Program-made: the position numbers and the translations under genes
The notes under the pieces: generated by a model
What the model was told of the DNA's origin: nothing
The model's database searches: none
What the model saw: the letters and a program-made list of their open reading frames with translations, nothing else
Assembly: GCA_015501605.1 (NCBI GenBank)
Contig: JADNRZ010000024.1
Coordinates: forward strand, 496,001-560,000
Length of the DNA stretch: 64,000 bases
Source of the DNA: Panaeolus papilionaceus
Taxonomy: Eukaryota > Basidiomycota > Agaricomycetes > Agaricales
Direction: 5' to 3'
Part shown: one piece after another, positions 61,701 to 64,000 of the stretch
How the letters are laid out: every line of letters starts with the position of its first letter
How positions within the stretch are numbered: position 1 is the stretch's first letter

Positions 61701-63518
61701 CTCCGCCGCCTTGAAAATTGTACCCGAAAATTTATCATCAGACAAAACAAGCAATTCGAACGTTGAACAACCCTAAAAATGGGCATGAACATAGGTTGGC
61801 CTCACTCATCCGCCGCCGATGCTGATTTCAATTCAGTTTTTGCTGCACTGGAAGGCCTCGAGGCATGATGGATGGTCTGATCATACCTGCATTTTTTTTC
61901 TGCTCGTTTTTTCAAATTTTTTCAGTTGATCTCCGCGGGCCGGCATTCAATCAATAAACGCGCTATCAAAAAAGGGAATTTGGCGCTCCTGACTGCGTCG
62001 GATACGTTGACAAGTCGGACTTCATTTGGATTGGCGGTGGCCCTACAAGCTCCTGCCTACATGAAACTACTTAAGAGGTCAAGCGTGCACGTTTGCTCTT
62101 GTCATGACGCGTCGAAGTGTCAAAATTAGTGTAGCAGCAATAAATTCAAGCCAACGTGGTTGAGGGACCGATTGCCAAGCGCAATGCATTTTTGATTCCG
62201 TTTAGTTTAGACCACTCAACAGCCTCTTCAAATTAACGTCTCCCTGATCGAATTGAATAGTTTCCTGTGTCGCAGAGTCAACCCTGAGCGCCCTCCTGAA
62301 TAATGGTGCATATTACATGTAATTACGAATGTGTCATGAAGGTAAACTTTCGGTCAACAGCGGGTAACACGTTGTAGGGGTTGCTTTGAGATTTTCGTGT
62401 ACTCATGAGACGTGAGGGGTTTCTATGTCGCAGAATGACAACGAGCCGGGAGTAGGATGATACACCATATGCATTTGAGTACTATTACAGGAGATTAGTC
62501 GCCCACAGACCTAAGGGATTAGAGTAGCCGCTATCAATTGCTATAAGTGTCGCAACATTCACAGACTAAAATGACACCCTATACTTCACGGCTCTAGGTA
62601 TCAGTTGAAGGACGTTCCGAGGATCATGGGGCGAAAACCGGGTCAATACTGCATACTGCATGAGAAAACATACAAAAGCAGATCGATGCAGACATCACAA
62701 GATGTTGTCAACAGACAGGTCATGACAGCAACAAGTGAAAGGAAAGGATCTTTGGCGCTTCTATGGTCAAAATTCTACGAGCCTATTATCTATCTATCTT
62801 CCCCGTTCCCGATGTACATGTCATTGCTCTCAGCCAGGACTAACGAGTCGATGACATCTGGGCTTGGGATGCGGAGTAGTCAACAACTGGACAGCAGCTG
62901 AGAGTTTGGACACGACAGACCCAGATCTAAGGATCAACTACTATTCTGAGAGATGAGAGGGTAAGTCTATGTGGGTGTGTATCTCCTCGATTAGGGTGAA
63001 CATGGGTTGAAAGATATGTGATTCGGAGGCACTGTCTCCAAAAGATTGGGACAGTAATTGTGGCTGTAGCTCCACTGAATACTCCAAACGTAAAGTAAAT
63101 AAAAACTGAATTGGAATTATTTGAATTGATATATATCGAACGACTTGTTGATAGACCCTGTAGCGCCAGAGGTGGTGTTGGTGGTAAAAGATCTGAGATG
63201 GTTGAACGTCGAGATTGCCGGGTCGATTCGCCACGTGGGGAAATGTTTATGGACCACCACGCGACCGCGTTGGACCATGACAGCAACCACGTGTATGGAA
63301 AGTGGCAGTGCGATGTTCCGTTTTTAGAGCCTCCTTGACGTTAGATACATTGCGAAGGGGGGTCTCAATATTCCATTTTATTCCATAAAACAGAAAAAGG
63401 AAGCCGTCAGAGTTTGGTCAAGGGCATACTAACAATTTCACTTGAGTCCTTTTTATTTAATTCAATCCAATCTCTTCAAGTTTATCGTTTCTCTCTTCCC
63501 CTTTCCCCAGACAACAAC
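58771..63518. other. Gene-poor region before the DUF6593 gene
   Basis: 4.7 kb with many short frames on both strands. None shows a known motif, a proper start and a splice pattern together. Frames at 59992-60261 (minus), 60122-60553 (plus) and 61374-61655 (minus) are the longest. It is probably decayed repeat and relic DNA. Confidence 0.45.
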
Positions 63519-64000
63519 ATGTCCTCCTCAAACACTTACACATTACTTCAATACGGTGATGATCCTCTCAGGCATCACTTCATTGATACAGAGAACAGAC
63601 CTGCTTTCTCAATGTTAGTGTTCCGACTCATTCTGTCATCGTTGCCGTCTAACTAGAATGTTGTTTTATTACCGTCATATCTACAGACAACAGGTATGTG
63701 TGGTATTTCGACGACACTGGAACAGACTACTTATCAAAATATCCCCCTAATTCAGGTTGCACAGGACCCGAATCTTGTCCTCCGGCTTACTCGTGAAACA
63801 GCGTGGTCGAGTCAACATCCAAGTATTATGGGTCCAGACAACTCCTTCTTCTACCTTGGCCCAGAAAGCACCGCAGGATTCATCATATACGGCAACAATG
63901 CCAGCAACATTCCAATGAACTTCTTCTTGAGACCGGGCAAGCGGGAACAGAGCTTGTAAGTGTTGCGTTTTATTTCATGTTCTCGGTTTATTCATCAGTC
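63519..64000 (+). CDS. DUF6593 family protein, 3' end outside the window
   Basis: ATG at 63519-63521 (M-S-S-S-N-T-Y-T-L-L). Predicted exons: 63519-63614, a 7-nt exon 63687-63693, and 63756-63955. A GTAAGT donor at 63956 leads out of the window. Joining them gives A-F-S-I-Q-Q-V-A-Q-D-P-N-L-V-L-R-L-T-R-E, which keeps the family text across both junctions. This is followed by W-S-S-Q-H-P-S-I-M-G-P-D-N-S-F-F-Y-L-G-P. This is how I recall DUF6593 proteins, a beta-rich family abundant in mushrooms with no known function. No signal peptide. The 63-bp upstream region is pyrimidine-rich (tctctcttcccctttcccc), as is common for well-expressed fungal genes. The C-terminal half is missing. Confidence 0.75.

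Overview
The window is a segment of a nuclear genome from a mushroom-forming basidiomycete (Agaricomycetes type). The genes carry many short introns of about 45-70 bp with GT..AG ends. The protein families are also typical: an Agaricomycete-style F-box protein, a DUF6593 protein, an M43 secreted metalloprotease, and core eukaryotic SMC5, RRP43, EMC6 and aspartate-semialdehyde dehydrogenase.

Layout. 1-4.4 kb: dual-specificity phosphatase (cut by the window start), F-box protein, and a conserved fungal protein with a possible glycosylase-like fold. 4.5-10.4 kb: a Gly/Cys-rich gene, a degenerate second copy of it 5 kb away within a segmental duplication, and the first member (A1) of an unrecognised family. 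11-16.3 kb: gene-poor DNA with an evident 217 bp inverted-repeat element. 16.3-34.5 kb: the most interesting part, an array of two unrecognised families. Family A has A1, A2, A3 and pseudogene A4. Family B has B1 to B4. A2/B1 and A3/B4 form head-to-head divergent pairs, and B1-B2-B3 lie head-to-tail. All intact copies have five exons with the same intron phases (2,0,1,0) and very similar lengths of exons 2-4. I infer that A and B are ancient duplicates of one two-part protein (helical first half spread over exons 1-4, beta-rich last half in exon 5) that have expanded locally and may work as a pair. No function can be assigned from sequence alone.

35-57.5 kb is mostly conserved housekeeping: hotdog thioesterase, a CEP95/DUF5745-like coiled-coil protein head-to-head with SMC5, a small secreted protein, RRP43 (RNA exosome), aspartate-semialdehyde dehydrogenase, M43 metalloprotease, EMC6 (with a 12-nt exon) and an RS-rich nuclear-type protein. 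57.5-63.5 kb is gene-poor. The window ends inside a DUF6593 gene with a predicted 7-nt exon.

Splice sites were placed by eye from reading frame and family resemblance. No searches were run.
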